From Cohaesibacter sp. ES.047 (lineage in GTDB: Bacteria; Pseudomonadota; Alphaproteobacteria; Rhizobiales; Cohaesibacteraceae): 64,000 nt of DNA. The translations under genes and the position numbers were made by a program. The notes beneath the pieces are model-generated. The model had not been told where the DNA came from and did no database searches. It saw only the letters and a list, made by a program, of their open reading frames with translations. Positions 42,993 through 51,929 of the stretch are shown one piece after another (within the stretch, counting starts at the first letter, position 1; each line of letters starts with the position of its first letter). Location: the NCBI RefSeq assembly GCF_900215505.1, contig NZ_LT907844.1:4821078-4885077 (forward strand), read 5' to 3'.

Positions 42993-44099
42993 ATGAAAAA
43001 AGCACTTTTGGCAGGCGTCGCCCTTGCTGGCTCTATTGCTATGTCCAGCGCCGCAATGGCCGATATCGTGATCGCAACTGCAGGCCCAATGACCGGTCAG
43101 TATGCTTCCTTCGGCATGCAGATGAAAATCGGTGCCGAGCAGGCGGTTGAAGACATCAACGAAGCTGGCGGCATCAACGGCGAAATGTTGAAGCTGGAAG
43201 TTGGCGATGACGCCTGCGATCCGAAACAGGCTGTTGCTGTAGCCAACCAGATGGTTGGTAAAGGCGTTGTCTTCATGGCTGGCCACTTCTGCTCTGGCTC
43301 TTCCATTCCTGCGTCCGCAGTTTATGCTGAAGAAGGCCTTGTGCAGATTTCGCCGGCTTCCACCAACCCGAAATTCACCGACGAACGTCCGAATCCGGAT
43401 GGCGGCACCTACCGCGTCTGTGGTCGTGATGACCAGCAGGGTGAAGTTGCCGGTAAACTGCTCTTTGAAGAGTTCGGCGACAAGAAGGTGGCCATCATCC
43501 ACGACAAAACCGCTTACGGTAAGGGTCTTGCTGATCAGACCATGGGAGCTTTCGAAGCTCTTGGTGGCAAAACTGCAATGTACGAAGCCTATACCGCTGG
43601 TGAAAAAGACTACACCGCGCTGGTCTCCAAGTTCAAACAGGCTGGTATCGACGCTCTGTATGTTGGTGGCTATCACACCGAAGCAGGCCTGATCGTTCGT
43701 CAGATGCGCGAACAGGGCATGGACACCGTCCTGATCTCTGGTGACGCTCTTGTGACGGACGAATATTGGTCCATCACCGGCGACGCTGGCGAAGGCACCC
43801 TGATGACCTTCTCCCCGGATCCGGCTCTTAACCCGGAAGCAGCACCGGTTGTGGAAGAATTCAAAGCCAAAGGCCTGACCACCGAAGGCTATGTTCTTTA
43901 CACCTACGCTGCGATCCAGGCTTGGGCTGATGCTGTTAAAGCGGCTGGCTCCACCGACTATGACGCTGTCAACGAAGCTCTGAACGAAGGCGAATTCTCC
44001 ACCGTTCTTGGCAACCTGTCCTTCGACGACAAAGGCGACGTCACCCTGCCAGGCTATGTCTGGTACGAATGGAGCGAAGGCAAATACTCCTACAAATAA
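42993..44099 (+). CDS. Periplasmic amino acid-binding protein of the liv cluster
   Basis: A 368-residue type I periplasmic binding protein (LivJ/LivK family). The signal peptide is about 1-23 (ALLAGVALAGSIAMSSAAMAD). IVIATAGPMTGQYASFGMQMKIGAEQAVEDIN is the family start, and the ligand-cleft Ser/Thr/Tyr pattern is seen at SGSSIPASAVYAEEGLVQISPASTNPKF. Ligand identity, Leu/Ile/Val or another amino acid, cannot be fixed. Codons here are richer in GCT and GGT than in neighbouring genes, consistent with high expression. It has its own 232-bp leader and terminator, so it can be made in excess of the permease. Confidence 0.95.
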   Translation: MKKALLAGVALAGSIAMSSAAMADIVIATAGPMTGQYASFGMQMKIGAEQAVEDINEAGGINGEMLKLEVGDDACDPKQAVAVANQMVGKGVVFMAGHFCSGSSIPASAVYAEEGLVQISPASTNPKFTDERPNPDGGTYRVCGRDDQQGEVAGKLLFEEFGDKKVAIIHDKTAYGKGLADQTMGAFEALGGKTAMYEAYTAGEKDYTALVSKFKQAGIDALYVGGYHTEAGLIVRQMREQGMDTVLISGDALVTDEYWSITGDAGEGTLMTFSPDPALNPEAAPVVEEFKAKGLTTEGYVLYTYAAIQAWADAVKAAGSTDYDAVNEALNEGEFSTVLGNLSFDDKGDVTLPGYVWYEWSEGKYSYK

Positions 44100-44146
44100 G
44101 ATCGGTATCACAGATCTGACGATCTGACCGCTCTTGAATAAAATGG

Positions 44147-44185
44147 AAAGCCCCTTTGCACTCAGCAATGGGGCTTTTCTTTTTG
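44147..44185 (+). terminator. Intrinsic terminator of the binding-protein gene
   Basis: AAAGCCCC and GGGGCTTT arms with a 15-base loop (which can itself pair GC), then TCTTTTT. Confidence 0.82.
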
Positions 44186-44366
44186 CGTAGCTATGCCGGC
44201 CCGTTCGCAACAAGATGCACCAACCACACCGCCAACCTTGCCAATGCGGGCTTGGTCCTGACCAAAAGCCTCGTTATGCTGACGCAGACAGAGCTCCCTA
44301 ACTTGTGTTGTCCAGTCAGGATGGCACATGAGGGTCAGGGAGTTCAGTCGGACGCAAGGAAACCAA

Positions 44367-45392
44367 ATGAACAATCTCATCACGGATATCGATGGTCTCA
44401 AGGTCGGCAACGCCACTGATCTGACGTTGAAATCAGGAACGACAGCACTTCTGTGCGACCGGCCGATGATTGCCTCGTGCATGATTCTGGGGGGCGCGCC
44501 GGGCACCCGGGACACAGACCTCCTCTCCCCCGAACAGAGCGTGCAACATATCGACGGGCTTGTTCTGTCCGGCGGCTCCGCTTATGGCCTCGATGCTGCA
44601 GGTGGCGTGCAAGCCTGGTTGCGAGAACAAGGCCGCGGCTTTGCCATCGGACCGGTGCGTGTTCCCATCGTCTCAAGCGCCATTTTGTTCGACCTGATCA
44701 ATGGCGGCGACAAGTCATGGTCCCGCCAGAGCCCCTATTGGGAGCTTGGCTGGGAGGCTGCAGAGGCAGCAGCCCAAGATTTTTCTCTCGGCAGCCATGG
44801 TGCGGGCACAGGCGCCTTCACGGCAGGACTGAAAGGGGGCTTGGGCTCCGCATCCATGCAAACAGACGACGGCATTCGCATCGGTGCGCTGGTCGCGGTC
44901 AATGCCGTGGGGCGCGCGACAATGGGCGAGACACCCCATTTCTGGGCCGCGCCCTTCGAGAAGAATGCAGAATTCGGCGGGCTCGGTCATGCCAAGGAAC
45001 TCCCCGAAGACATAGCCATCCCCTACACGAAGCTGGACGCCATGCGCAATGCCCCCACCGGCGGCCTACCGACCGGACTGGGTGGCAACACCACGATCGG
45101 CATCATCGCCACCGATGCCAAACTGACCAAGCCCGAGGCAAAGCGCCTTGCGATCATGGCCCACACCGGATTTGCTCGCGCGCTCTGGCCGTCCCATTCT
45201 CCAATGGATGGGGATTTGATCTTCGCGCTGTCCACAGGCAGCAAGGATCTGCCCAATGGAGATGACGGCTTTGGGATGCTCGGCGCTCATGGCGCAGCGA
45301 CGATGGCCCGTGCCATCGCCAGAGGGGTCTATGAGGCCACGCCGGCACCCGAAGACCCCTTCCCCACGTGGCGAGCGATGTTTTCGTCCTAG
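44367..45392 (+). CDS. P1 family (DmpA/NylC-type) self-processing peptidase
   Basis: A 341-residue Ntn-like hydrolase. Asn241-Thr242 in LGGNTTIGIIATDA is the self-cleavage site that exposes the N-terminal nucleophile Thr. LSGGSAYGLDAAGGVQAWL and FTAGLKGGLGSAS line the active site in relatives. Family members act on peptides with unusual N-termini (DmpA), beta-peptides (BapA) or nylon oligomers (NylC). No signal peptide is visible, so it is cytosolic. AAGGA precedes ATG 44367. The amino acid context (transporter before, Lrp regulator after) fits amino acid scavenging. Confidence 0.9.
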   Translation: MNNLITDIDGLKVGNATDLTLKSGTTALLCDRPMIASCMILGGAPGTRDTDLLSPEQSVQHIDGLVLSGGSAYGLDAAGGVQAWLREQGRGFAIGPVRVPIVSSAILFDLINGGDKSWSRQSPYWELGWEAAEAAAQDFSLGSHGAGTGAFTAGLKGGLGSASMQTDDGIRIGALVAVNAVGRATMGETPHFWAAPFEKNAEFGGLGHAKELPEDIAIPYTKLDAMRNAPTGGLPTGLGGNTTIGIIATDAKLTKPEAKRLAIMAHTGFARALWPSHSPMDGDLIFALSTGSKDLPNGDDGFGMLGAHGAATMARAIARGVYEATPAPEDPFPTWRAMFSS

Positions 45393-45595
45393 CGATGATT
45401 CTGTTCGACGTAATCCACAATCCTCGGCGGAAGAATTGTTTTACCTCGTCGAGCCACAGGGGCTTTTTCTTCACATTCCTTTCAAATCGAGTGCTTTTCT
45501 TTCCTAGGGCAGCTCGAATTGAATAAAAATAATCATGTACAAGCCCCAAAATACTTTGTAGCCTTCGAATAAAATATTTCTAATGTGAGCTAGAT

Positions 45596-46069
45596 ATGGA
45601 AAAAATGACACTGGATTCAGGGGACGTGCGCATCCTCAAAGTCTTGCAGAGTGACGCATCACTTTCCATCGCGGAAGTCGCAAAGCAGGCTGGCATGTCG
45701 CAAACGCCCTGTTGGCGCCGTATCAAGAAACTCAAGGAAACGGGCGTTCTCAAGCAGATCACCGCGATCATAGATCGCGAGTCCGTGGGCCTGAGCTTTG
45801 TCTCCTATGCCTTTGTCAAACTCACCGTGCCCAGCCGCACAAACATGGAAGAATTCGACAAGCTGATGAGCGTCTGGCCCGAAGTCGTCACCTGCGAACG
45901 CATTACCGGTGCTGTCGACTATCTGGTCAAGGTCATCACCGAAGACATCAAGGCCTACGACAATTTTCTGTGCTACAAACTGCTCAATTCCGAACTGGTT
46001 TCGGATGTTCAGTCGCGCATCGTCGTTTCCACCGTCAAGGAGACCGCCGCTCTGCCGCTGGTCGAGTGA
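45596..46069 (+). CDS. Lrp/AsnC family transcriptional regulator
   Basis: A 157-residue regulator. The N-terminal HTH has ILKVLQSDASLSIAEVAKQAGMSQTPCWRRIKKLKETGVLK, and the RAM effector-binding domain has WPEVVTCERITGAVDYLVKVITEDIKAYDNF. It binds an amino acid and DNA as an octamer or similar oligomer. It converges on a dadA-like gene and is 0.2 kb after the P1 peptidase. The nearby liv dyads could be targets, but their form is not a known Lrp consensus. The ATG at 45596 has no good ribosome-binding site; ATG 45605 is an alternative. Confidence 0.93.
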   Translation: MEKMTLDSGDVRILKVLQSDASLSIAEVAKQAGMSQTPCWRRIKKLKETGVLKQITAIIDRESVGLSFVSYAFVKLTVPSRTNMEEFDKLMSVWPEVVTCERITGAVDYLVKVITEDIKAYDNFLCYKLLNSELVSDVQSRIVVSTVKETAALPLVE

Positions 46070-46078
46070 CGCGTGAGG

Positions 46079-46118
46079 CAAAAAAGACGCTGGCCCGTTC
46101 AGACCAGCGTCGTTTCTT
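46079..46118. terminator. Bidirectional terminator between the Lrp and dadA-like genes
   Basis: GACGCTGG and CCAGCGTC (8 bp, 10-base loop) with A-runs on the left and GTTTCTTGTTCTT on the right, just after the Lrp stop and before the convergent stop at 46141. Confidence 0.7.
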
Positions 46119-46140
46119 GTTCTTGAAGAACCACCCTGCC

Positions 46141-47397
46141 CTAGAACCGGCCTGCAGAAAAGCCTTTCACATCATAGGATAGCTCGCGCCCCATGATCAT
46201 ATCGGCCATCATTCGGCCAGTCACCGGCCCCGTCGCAAATCCCAAATGGCCATGGCCAAAATTGAAGTAGAGGCCGGGATGGTTGTCCGCCCGATCAATG
46301 AGCGGCAGCGAATCCGGGAAGCATGGCCGGAAGCCCATCCAAGGTTCATCCTCAACCGGTGCCCCAAGTGGATAGAGATGCCGGGCCCATTCGGTTGCAC
46401 GATAGATCTGCACCGGTGTTTTCTTCGTGTCCCGCGCGGCAAACTCAATGCCTGAGGTCATCCGGATGCCCGCCTCGGTCGGGGTCATCAGAAAACCGAC
46501 GTCCTCATCCACCACGGGGCGATTGAGGAAGGCTCCATCCTTGCTGGCGAAATGCTGATGATAGCCGCGCTTGGCCGCAAGCGGAAAGCTGTAGCCCATG
46601 GGTTTGAGCAGATCGAGGCTCCATGCCCCCAGCGAAACAACCACCTTGTTGGCCTTGACATCGCCAGCCTCGGTGGTGACGACCCAAGCATCCCCTTCCC
46701 GTTTGAGGCTCCTGGCATCCCCTTTGACGAAGCGTCCGCCGCGGCTCTCGTATAGCGCTGCATAGGCCTTGGTCACGGTCTTGGGCGAAGAGACAGACAC
46801 GCAGCCTTTCCAAAAGATGGCGTGATCGTCCTTGTCAAACTGCATGTGCGGTTCGAGCTCTTCGAGATCGGTCTGTTTGACCACCTCATAATCGACCCCA
46901 AACTCAGCCGCATAGCGCCGCGCCCCTTCGGTTGACGCAAAGCTCTTGGCGCTGTGGTAAAGGTGGATCCAGCCAGTGGCGCGAAACTGCTCGTTTATTC
47001 CTGCTTCATTGGCGAAATGCGCATGTTCGTCTGCCGCTACCGCTCTAAGCGGGGCAATCGCCCGGGCGTAGGTATCGATGCCCTTGTCATTGGACAACAG
47101 CCACATGCGAAACAGCCATGGCGCAAGCCTGGGCATGAACGTGGGATGATAGTGCATGTGGATCTGCCGATTGGACGCATATTTCGCCACCTCAATCGGA
47201 TTGCTCGGAATGGTCAGAGGGATCATGCCATCCTTCTCGATGACGCCAGCGTTGCCATGGGAGGCTTCTTCCCCCGGCTCACGTCGATCAACCAGCACCA
47301 CCGATTGCCCCGCAGCCTGCAAATGCAAGGCGGTGCTGACACCCACAATCCCCGCTCCAAGAACGAGGACGTCATGGCTTTTTTCTTCGTTACTCAT
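46141..47397 (-). CDS. D-amino acid dehydrogenase-type FAD oxidoreductase (DadA-like)
   Basis: A 418-residue DAO-family flavoprotein. The Rossmann start DVLVLGAGIVGVSTALHLQAAGQSVVLVDRRE binds FAD. The GFRPCFPDSLPLI and GHGHLGFATGPVTGRMMADMI segments are typical of DadA and relatives, which oxidise D-amino acids to keto acids and pass electrons to the membrane. Sequence alone does not separate D-amino acid from other secondary amines. ATG 47397 follows TGGAG. It converges on the Lrp/AsnC gene, as often seen when the regulator controls amino acid catabolism. Confidence 0.88.
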   Translation of the reverse strand: MSNEEKSHDVLVLGAGIVGVSTALHLQAAGQSVVLVDRREPGEEASHGNAGVIEKDGMIPLTIPSNPIEVAKYASNRQIHMHYHPTFMPRLAPWLFRMWLLSNDKGIDTYARAIAPLRAVAADEHAHFANEAGINEQFRATGWIHLYHSAKSFASTEGARRYAAEFGVDYEVVKQTDLEELEPHMQFDKDDHAIFWKGCVSVSSPKTVTKAYAALYESRGGRFVKGDARSLKREGDAWVVTTEAGDVKANKVVVSLGAWSLDLLKPMGYSFPLAAKRGYHQHFASKDGAFLNRPVVDEDVGFLMTPTEAGIRMTSGIEFAARDTKKTPVQIYRATEWARHLYPLGAPVEDEPWMGFRPCFPDSLPLIDRADNHPGLYFNFGHGHLGFATGPVTGRMMADMIMGRELSYDVKGFSAGRF

Positions 47398-47745
47398 CAA
47401 AATTGACTCCACTCGGCAGCCCTCGGTGACCCGACATCAAGGGAGCATCGTTTGAAACGGGACCACAGTATCATTTGAGACAGGCTGGATTTGACAGCAG
47501 AACGCCAACGCCCCGGAAATACCACCAATATACAAACAAAATACAAAAGAGCAATCACTTCCCGCATTTTATCAGGACAAAAGCGCCAAGGCCTCGTCTC
47601 TTGCGTTGATCCGCGAAATATTTGCACCGATTGCCTGCAAAATCAAAAACAATTCGTCACCCCCCCCACCCGGAAGCTTGCCCAAACCCCGCCCATATGC
47701 TACCCGCGAAGCCAACATCCCAATGACACGACAGGATCAACAACC
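47398..47745. other. 348-bp divergent intergenic region
   Basis: Lies between the dadA-like and rpe genes and should hold both promoters. There is a homopolymer tract of eight C near 47660 and an imperfect TTGCG...CGCGAA near 47602, which is not a true match to the liv dyads. No gene is supported. Confidence 0.4.
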
Positions 47746-48420
47746 ATGGCGCGGCCCATCATCATCGCCCCTTCCATTCTCGCTTCGGATTTCGCCCGCT
47801 TTGGCGAAGAGGTCAAGGCCATTGACGAGGCCGGGTGCGACTGGATTCACGTCGATGTCATGGATGGCCACTTCGTGCCCAACATCACGTTTGGGCCACA
47901 AGTCGTGCGGGCCATTCGCCCCTATACCGACAAGATCATCGACACGCATCTGATGATCTCGCCTGCCGACCCGTATCTGGAAGATTTTGCCCAGGCGGGC
48001 GCGGACATGATCACCGTACATGCCGAAGCGGGTCCACATCTTGATCGTTCTCTTCAGGCCATTAAGGCCATGGGCAAGAAGGCAGGCGTTTCACTGAACC
48101 CCGCAACCCATGAGAGCGTCATCGAATATGTGCTCGACCGCCTCGACATGGTGCTCTTGATGACGGTTAATCCCGGATTTGGTGGTCAGTCATTGATCTC
48201 CTCAGTGATCGAGAAAACCCGCCGCGTAAAGAAAATCATTGGTGATCGTGACATCGACATCCAGATTGACGGCGGCGTCACGGTTGAAACTGCGCCAAAA
48301 GTTGTCGAGGCTGGCGCAAATGTGCTGGTTGCCGGTTCTGCCATTTTCAAGGGCGAGAGCGTGGACGACTATCGCAGAGAAATCGAAAACCTTCGCAAAG
48401 CCGCCCAAAAAGCCCAATAA
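47746..48420 (+). CDS. rpe: Ribulose-phosphate 3-epimerase
   Basis: A 224-residue TIM-barrel epimerase that interconverts ribulose 5-phosphate and xylulose 5-phosphate. [18 protein letters not shown], then [16 protein letters not shown] and DTHLM, are the metal and catalytic strands. [13 protein letters not shown] is the signature, and [13 protein letters not shown] holds the second catalytic Asp. I start at ATG 47746, after AGGA; an 85-codon extension in frame upstream looks like chance. It is 123 bp before purB. Confidence 0.96.
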   Translation: MARPIIIAPSILASDFARFGEEVKAIDEAGCDWIHVDVMDGHFVPNITFGPQVVRAIRPYTDKIIDTHLMISPADPYLEDFAQAGADMITVHAEAGPHLDRSLQAIKAMGKKAGVSLNPATHESVIEYVLDRLDMVLLMTVNPGFGGQSLISSVIEKTRRVKKIIGDRDIDIQIDGGVTVETAPKVVEAGANVLVAGSAIFKGESVDDYRREIENLRKAAQKAQ

Positions 48421-48543
48421 AGCGCGCGCTGCTGATAGTGCATACCATGATATGCCCGTCGCATATCCGGCCCTTTTCCTCCCTTTGGTCCTGCTTCTGG
48501 CGAGGCTCCCAAGGGGTCCCACAAACGAACACAGGCAACCGAC

Positions 48544-49872
48544 ATGATCCCTCGTTATTCCCGGCCCGACATGGTCGACATCTGGTCTCCCGAAACCAAG
48601 TTCCGCATCTGGTTCGAGATCGAAGCCCATGCCTGCGATGCGCTCGCCAAGCTGGGTGTCATCCCGGAAAGCGCAGCAAAGACTATCTGGGAAAAGGGCA
48701 GCGCGGCGACCTTTGACATCGACCGGATTGACGAGATCGAGCGCGAGACCAAGCATGATGTCATTGCTTTCCTCACCCATCTGGCCGAAATTGTCGGCCC
48801 CGACGCCCGCTTCGTGCATCAGGGCATGACCTCTTCGGACGTGCTGGACACCTGTTTCAACGTCCAGTTGACCAAAGCTGCCGATCTGCTGCTGGCCGAC
48901 CTTGATAAACTGCTTGAGGCCACCAAACGCCGCGCCTTCGAGCACAAGGACACCGTCTGCATCGGCCGCTCTCATGGCATCCATGCCGAGCCGGTGACCT
49001 TTGGCCTCAAGATGGCCGAAGCCTACGCAGAATTCGATCGCTGCCGGACCCGCCTCATTGCGGCCCGCGACGAAATCGCCACCTGTGCCATTTCCGGGGC
49101 CGTCGGCACCTTCGCCAACATCGACCCCAGCGTTGAGGAACATGTGGCAGAAGCCATGGGCCTTCAGCCCGAGCCAGTATCCACACAGGTCATCCCGCGT
49201 GACCGTCACGCCATGTTTTTCTCCACCCTTGGCGTGATCGCATCGTCCGTTGAGCGCGTCTCGACAGAAATCCGCCACCTGCAGCGCACCGAAGTGCTCG
49301 AAGCAGAGGAATTCTTCTCCAAGGGCCAGAAAGGCTCTTCGGCCATGCCGCACAAGCGCAACCCGATCCTGACCGAGAACCTTACCGGACTTGCCCGCAT
49401 CGTGCGTTCTGCCGTCACGCCTGCCCTTGAGAATGTCGCCCTCTGGCATGAACGCGATATCTCCCATTCCTCCGTTGAGCGCATGATCGGCCCAGATGCG
49501 ACCGTAACGCTCGACTTCGCCCTTGTGCGTCTTACCGGCGTTATCGACAAGCTGCTGGTCTATCCCGAGCGCATGCTGGGCAACATGAACGGCCTGGGCG
49601 GTCTCGTGCATTCCCAGCGCATTCTGCTGGCCCTCACTCAGGCAGGCTCTTCTCGCGAAGACGCCTATCGCCTCGTGCAGCGCAATGCGATGAAGGTCTG
49701 GGAGAGCTATCACATGGCAGGCAACGCCACCGTCGATTTTCTCACCGAGCTTCTTGCAGACGAAGACGTGCGTCAATATCTCTCGGAAGAGGAAATCAAG
49801 GATCGCTTCGACCTTGGCTATCACACCAAGAATGTTGACGTGATCTTCAAACGCGTGTTCGGCGAAGCTTGA
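48544..49872 (+). CDS. purB: Adenylosuccinate lyase
   Basis: A 442-residue enzyme of the fumarase/aspartase superfamily. It acts twice in purine synthesis, on SAICAR and on adenylosuccinate. The signature loop SSAMPHKRNPI carries the catalytic Ser, and HQGMTSSDVLDT and RSHGIHAEP are substrate-site motifs. Length is normal. It precedes the rest of the pur cluster by 2 kb and is followed at once by the hydrolase gene. Confidence 0.97.
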   Translation: MIPRYSRPDMVDIWSPETKFRIWFEIEAHACDALAKLGVIPESAAKTIWEKGSAATFDIDRIDEIERETKHDVIAFLTHLAEIVGPDARFVHQGMTSSDVLDTCFNVQLTKAADLLLADLDKLLEATKRRAFEHKDTVCIGRSHGIHAEPVTFGLKMAEAYAEFDRCRTRLIAARDEIATCAISGAVGTFANIDPSVEEHVAEAMGLQPEPVSTQVIPRDRHAMFFSTLGVIASSVERVSTEIRHLQRTEVLEAEEFFSKGQKGSSAMPHKRNPILTENLTGLARIVRSAVTPALENVALWHERDISHSSVERMIGPDATVTLDFALVRLTGVIDKLLVYPERMLGNMNGLGGLVHSQRILLALTQAGSSREDAYRLVQRNAMKVWESYHMAGNATVDFLTELLADEDVRQYLSEEEIKDRFDLGYHTKNVDVIFKRVFGEA

Positions 49873-49907
49873 GGCCTCGCCGATAGGGGCAACCCGAAAG
49901 GAGTCTC

Positions 49908-50462
49908 ATGAAAGCGTCTGAAGCGGACATTTTCATCATACCGGGGCTGGATAATTCCGGCCCCGATCACTGGCAATCCCGGTGGGAGGACAAGATCAGG
50001 TCTGCCCGCCGCATTGAGCAGCAAGACTGGGCCAATCCGCAAATGGAGGCATGGGTCTCCAACATCATCGCCGACGTTGAAAAAGCCACCCGGCCCGCTG
50101 TTCTTGTGGCCCATTCTCTGGGTGTCGTCGCTGCAGTCAAGGCTGCACACGGCATAAAGCCCGGCATTGTCAGTGGAGCATTTCTGGTCGGGATGCCAAA
50201 CGTGGAAAGCGATGATCACGTGCCGGGCCACATTCGCCATTTTGCCCCGATCCCGGAAGCGCCATTGCCCTTTCCCTCGATCCTTGTCGCCTCACGCTCC
50301 GACCCCTATTGCGCCTTTGAAACGGCAGAGCATTTCAGCGCAAAATGGGGATCCCAGCTGGTCGACGCAGGCGACACCGGCCACCTGAATGAACACAGCG
50401 GTCAGGGCCCATGGCCCGAAGGCCTGATGACTTTCGCCAACTTCATGAACAAGTTGTCGTGA
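49908..50462 (+). CDS. RBBP9/YdeN-type alpha/beta-hydrolase
   Basis: A 184-residue compact serine hydrolase. IIPGLDNSGPDHWQSRWE is the family's oxyanion start, nucleophile Ser70 is in VAHSLGVVAA, and Asp and His lie in SRSDPYCAF and DTGHLNEHSG. Relatives include human RBBP9 and bacterial YdeN; physiological substrates are poorly known. GAAAGGAG gives a strong ribosome-binding site, 35 bp after purB, so it is likely co-expressed. Confidence 0.93.
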   Translation: MKASEADIFIIPGLDNSGPDHWQSRWEDKIRSARRIEQQDWANPQMEAWVSNIIADVEKATRPAVLVAHSLGVVAAVKAAHGIKPGIVSGAFLVGMPNVESDDHVPGHIRHFAPIPEAPLPFPSILVASRSDPYCAFETAEHFSAKWGSQLVDAGDTGHLNEHSGQGPWPEGLMTFANFMNKLS

Positions 50463-50465
50463 AAC

Positions 50466-50496
50466 AAAAAAAGGCCTGACACCAGTCAGGCCTTTT
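50466..50496 (+). terminator. Intrinsic terminator after the RBBP9-type gene
   Basis: Perfect 10-bp stem AAGGCCTGAC / GTCAGGCCTT with a four-base loop, preceded by seven A and followed by TT, so it may work in both directions. Confidence 0.82.
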
Positions 50497-50535
50497 GCAT
50501 TGCACCCAATCACAGATATCAAGCTATTGCGGGCA

Positions 50536-50757
50536 TCAAGCAGTCGCAGCCGGTCTTTCCTTGGAGATGGCTGCATCGACACGCTTTGCAACATACCAAG
50601 ATACCGGGAGCGCCAGAACAACGCCCGCAACCACAAATGCGATGAACAGCATCGGGTCAAAATCAAGGGTTCCATACATAGTCAATGGAACCAGCGCAAA
50701 AATACCTGCCAACGTCGGTGCGATGACAATGAAAAATATGGCCGTCAGCTTCAGCAT
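50536..50757 (-). CDS. Two-helix membrane protein (of the type mislabelled 'CTP synthetase')
   Basis: A 73-residue protein with two membrane helices (about 4-26, IFFIVIAPTLAGIFALVPLTM, and 36-57, MLFIAFVVAGVVLALPVSWYV) and a charged tail. The pattern matches small alphaproteobacterial proteins that, as I recall, some databases name CTP synthetase by error; it has no relation to PyrG. GGAGGAGG precedes ATG 50757. The gene is between convergent neighbours and has no known function. Confidence 0.7.
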   Translation of the reverse strand: MLKLTAIFFIVIAPTLAGIFALVPLTMYGTLDFDPMLFIAFVVAGVVLALPVSWYVAKRVDAAISKERPAATA

Positions 50758-50968
50758 CGAGGGTCCTCCTCCCTTTCCCTGCACCGTTTGCCCGGACGAA
50801 CAAAAGACGCATATAACATTCCTCTTATCGAAGAATGCGCAGAAAAGCGCGGCTTTGCTCTGACCTAGATCAAATGAAGCCGAAACCTTGGCAGAATTCT
50901 AATTTAAAGGATTTAGAATATAGGATAATAGCGGCGCCAAACGCTGAACGCGGCTGGCACACGCATCA

Positions 50969-51289
50969 TTAGCCAATCCTGATCTGCTCCAGTGCAACCG
51001 CGAGCAACTGGCTCATGTGCCGCCGAATCTGATGTTCGGACTGATCCACCGCGTTTTCCTGAAAGTCAGCTTGGATTTTGCGGAAAACATCCTCCTCGCC
51101 CGGCTCGGCAAAGTCCGAACGCACCACTTCCTTTGCGTAATTCTCTGCTTCCTCCCCTTCAAGACCCAGCTTTTCGGCGGCCCAGAGCCCCAGAAGCTTG
51201 TTGCGGCGTGCCGTCGCCTTGAAGCGCGTTTCCTCATCATGCACGAACCCGGCTTCATAGCTTTGTTCACGCTTATCAAATGTTGTCAT
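50969..51289 (-). CDS. DUF1476 / F1-ATPase inhibitor subunit zeta homologue
   Basis: A 106-residue helical protein. TFDKREQSYEAGFVHDEETRFKATARRNKLLGLWAAEKLGL is the family start, and the middle is acidic. In Paracoccus the homologue binds and inhibits F1F0-ATPase (zeta subunit), with its N-terminus blocking rotation. Whether this copy does so is inferred from family. ATG 51289 follows GGGGAGAGG. It is divergent from purC. Confidence 0.92.
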   Translation of the reverse strand: MTTFDKREQSYEAGFVHDEETRFKATARRNKLLGLWAAEKLGLEGEEAENYAKEVVRSDFAEPGEEDVFRKIQADFQENAVDQSEHQIRRHMSQLLAVALEQIRIG

Positions 51290-51929
51290 CAAGCCTCTCC
51301 CCTTCGGATCAATCCGAGCGCATACCTACCTTCCCGTATATGTTCAGTACCGTTGAGAAAACAACAGGACCATTTTCTATATCCCTCCCACTTTCGTCGC
51401 ATCACGGCCTGAACAGAGACCTCGGCACAGCGCCACATCATTATACCACAAGCGCCATTGGCTTCGGCACACCACTTGAAATTGGCCGTCTTATCAATCC
51501 GTCGTAGGCGGTCCAACTGTGCGCATTTCAAGGTTTGGTCCTTGCGCCATGATGCCAACAAGCGAACGATCAACCGAACATCGCAAAAAACTTGCGTTTT
51601 GTGCGTTTCCAAGATTGAGAATTGGCTCAAAATTCGCTAATCACCGTGCCTGTGCGCCAGACTGCGCGTCAGACAGCGCGAAACCAACCGAAATCGCGAC
51701 TTGGCTTCCCGCCGCACGCTCGATTTGCGTTATAGTCCAGAGATGGTCCGGCCTGATTCTCCCCTTGAAGGGCGAGGGTCAGAATCGAACCCCTCGGGCG
51801 ATCAGCAGCAAGCGGCCTGAGTGACACAGAATTGAAACGAAAAAAGCCGACTGTTCGCACGAAAAGCGTCAGGGCTTTTCACTCCAATACACCAGCCCTT
51901 TAGGGGCTCAATGAAACGGTATTACGCTC
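51290..51929. other. 640-bp divergent region with a structured purC leader
   Basis: No protein gene is supported. The last 180 bases before purC hold several inverted repeats: GATTCT/AGAATC (51755 and 51781), CGAGGG/CCCTCG (51773 and 51791), an imperfect AAAAGCC/GGCTTTT pair (about 51842-51880) and AGCCC/GGGCT just before the ATG. The first two overlap, so they cannot both form. Confidence 0.5.

Noticed and set aside
42945-44213. A 422-codon open frame on the minus strand opposite the binding-protein gene
   Set aside because: The plus strand encodes a clear periplasmic binding protein with signal peptide and terminator.
47600-47625. TTGCG...CGCGAA as a third copy of the liv dyad
   Set aside because: The right arm is CGCGAA, not CGCAA, and the spacing is six bases.
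48202-49824. A 540-codon open frame on the minus strand opposite purB and rpe
   Set aside because: Antisense shadow of purB and the end of rpe; His/Gly-rich and without motifs.
51770-51800. GGTTCGATTC on the minus strand, like a tRNA T-arm
   Set aside because: The flanking bases do not form a 5-bp T-stem with a 7-base loop, and no acceptor or anticodon arm is present.
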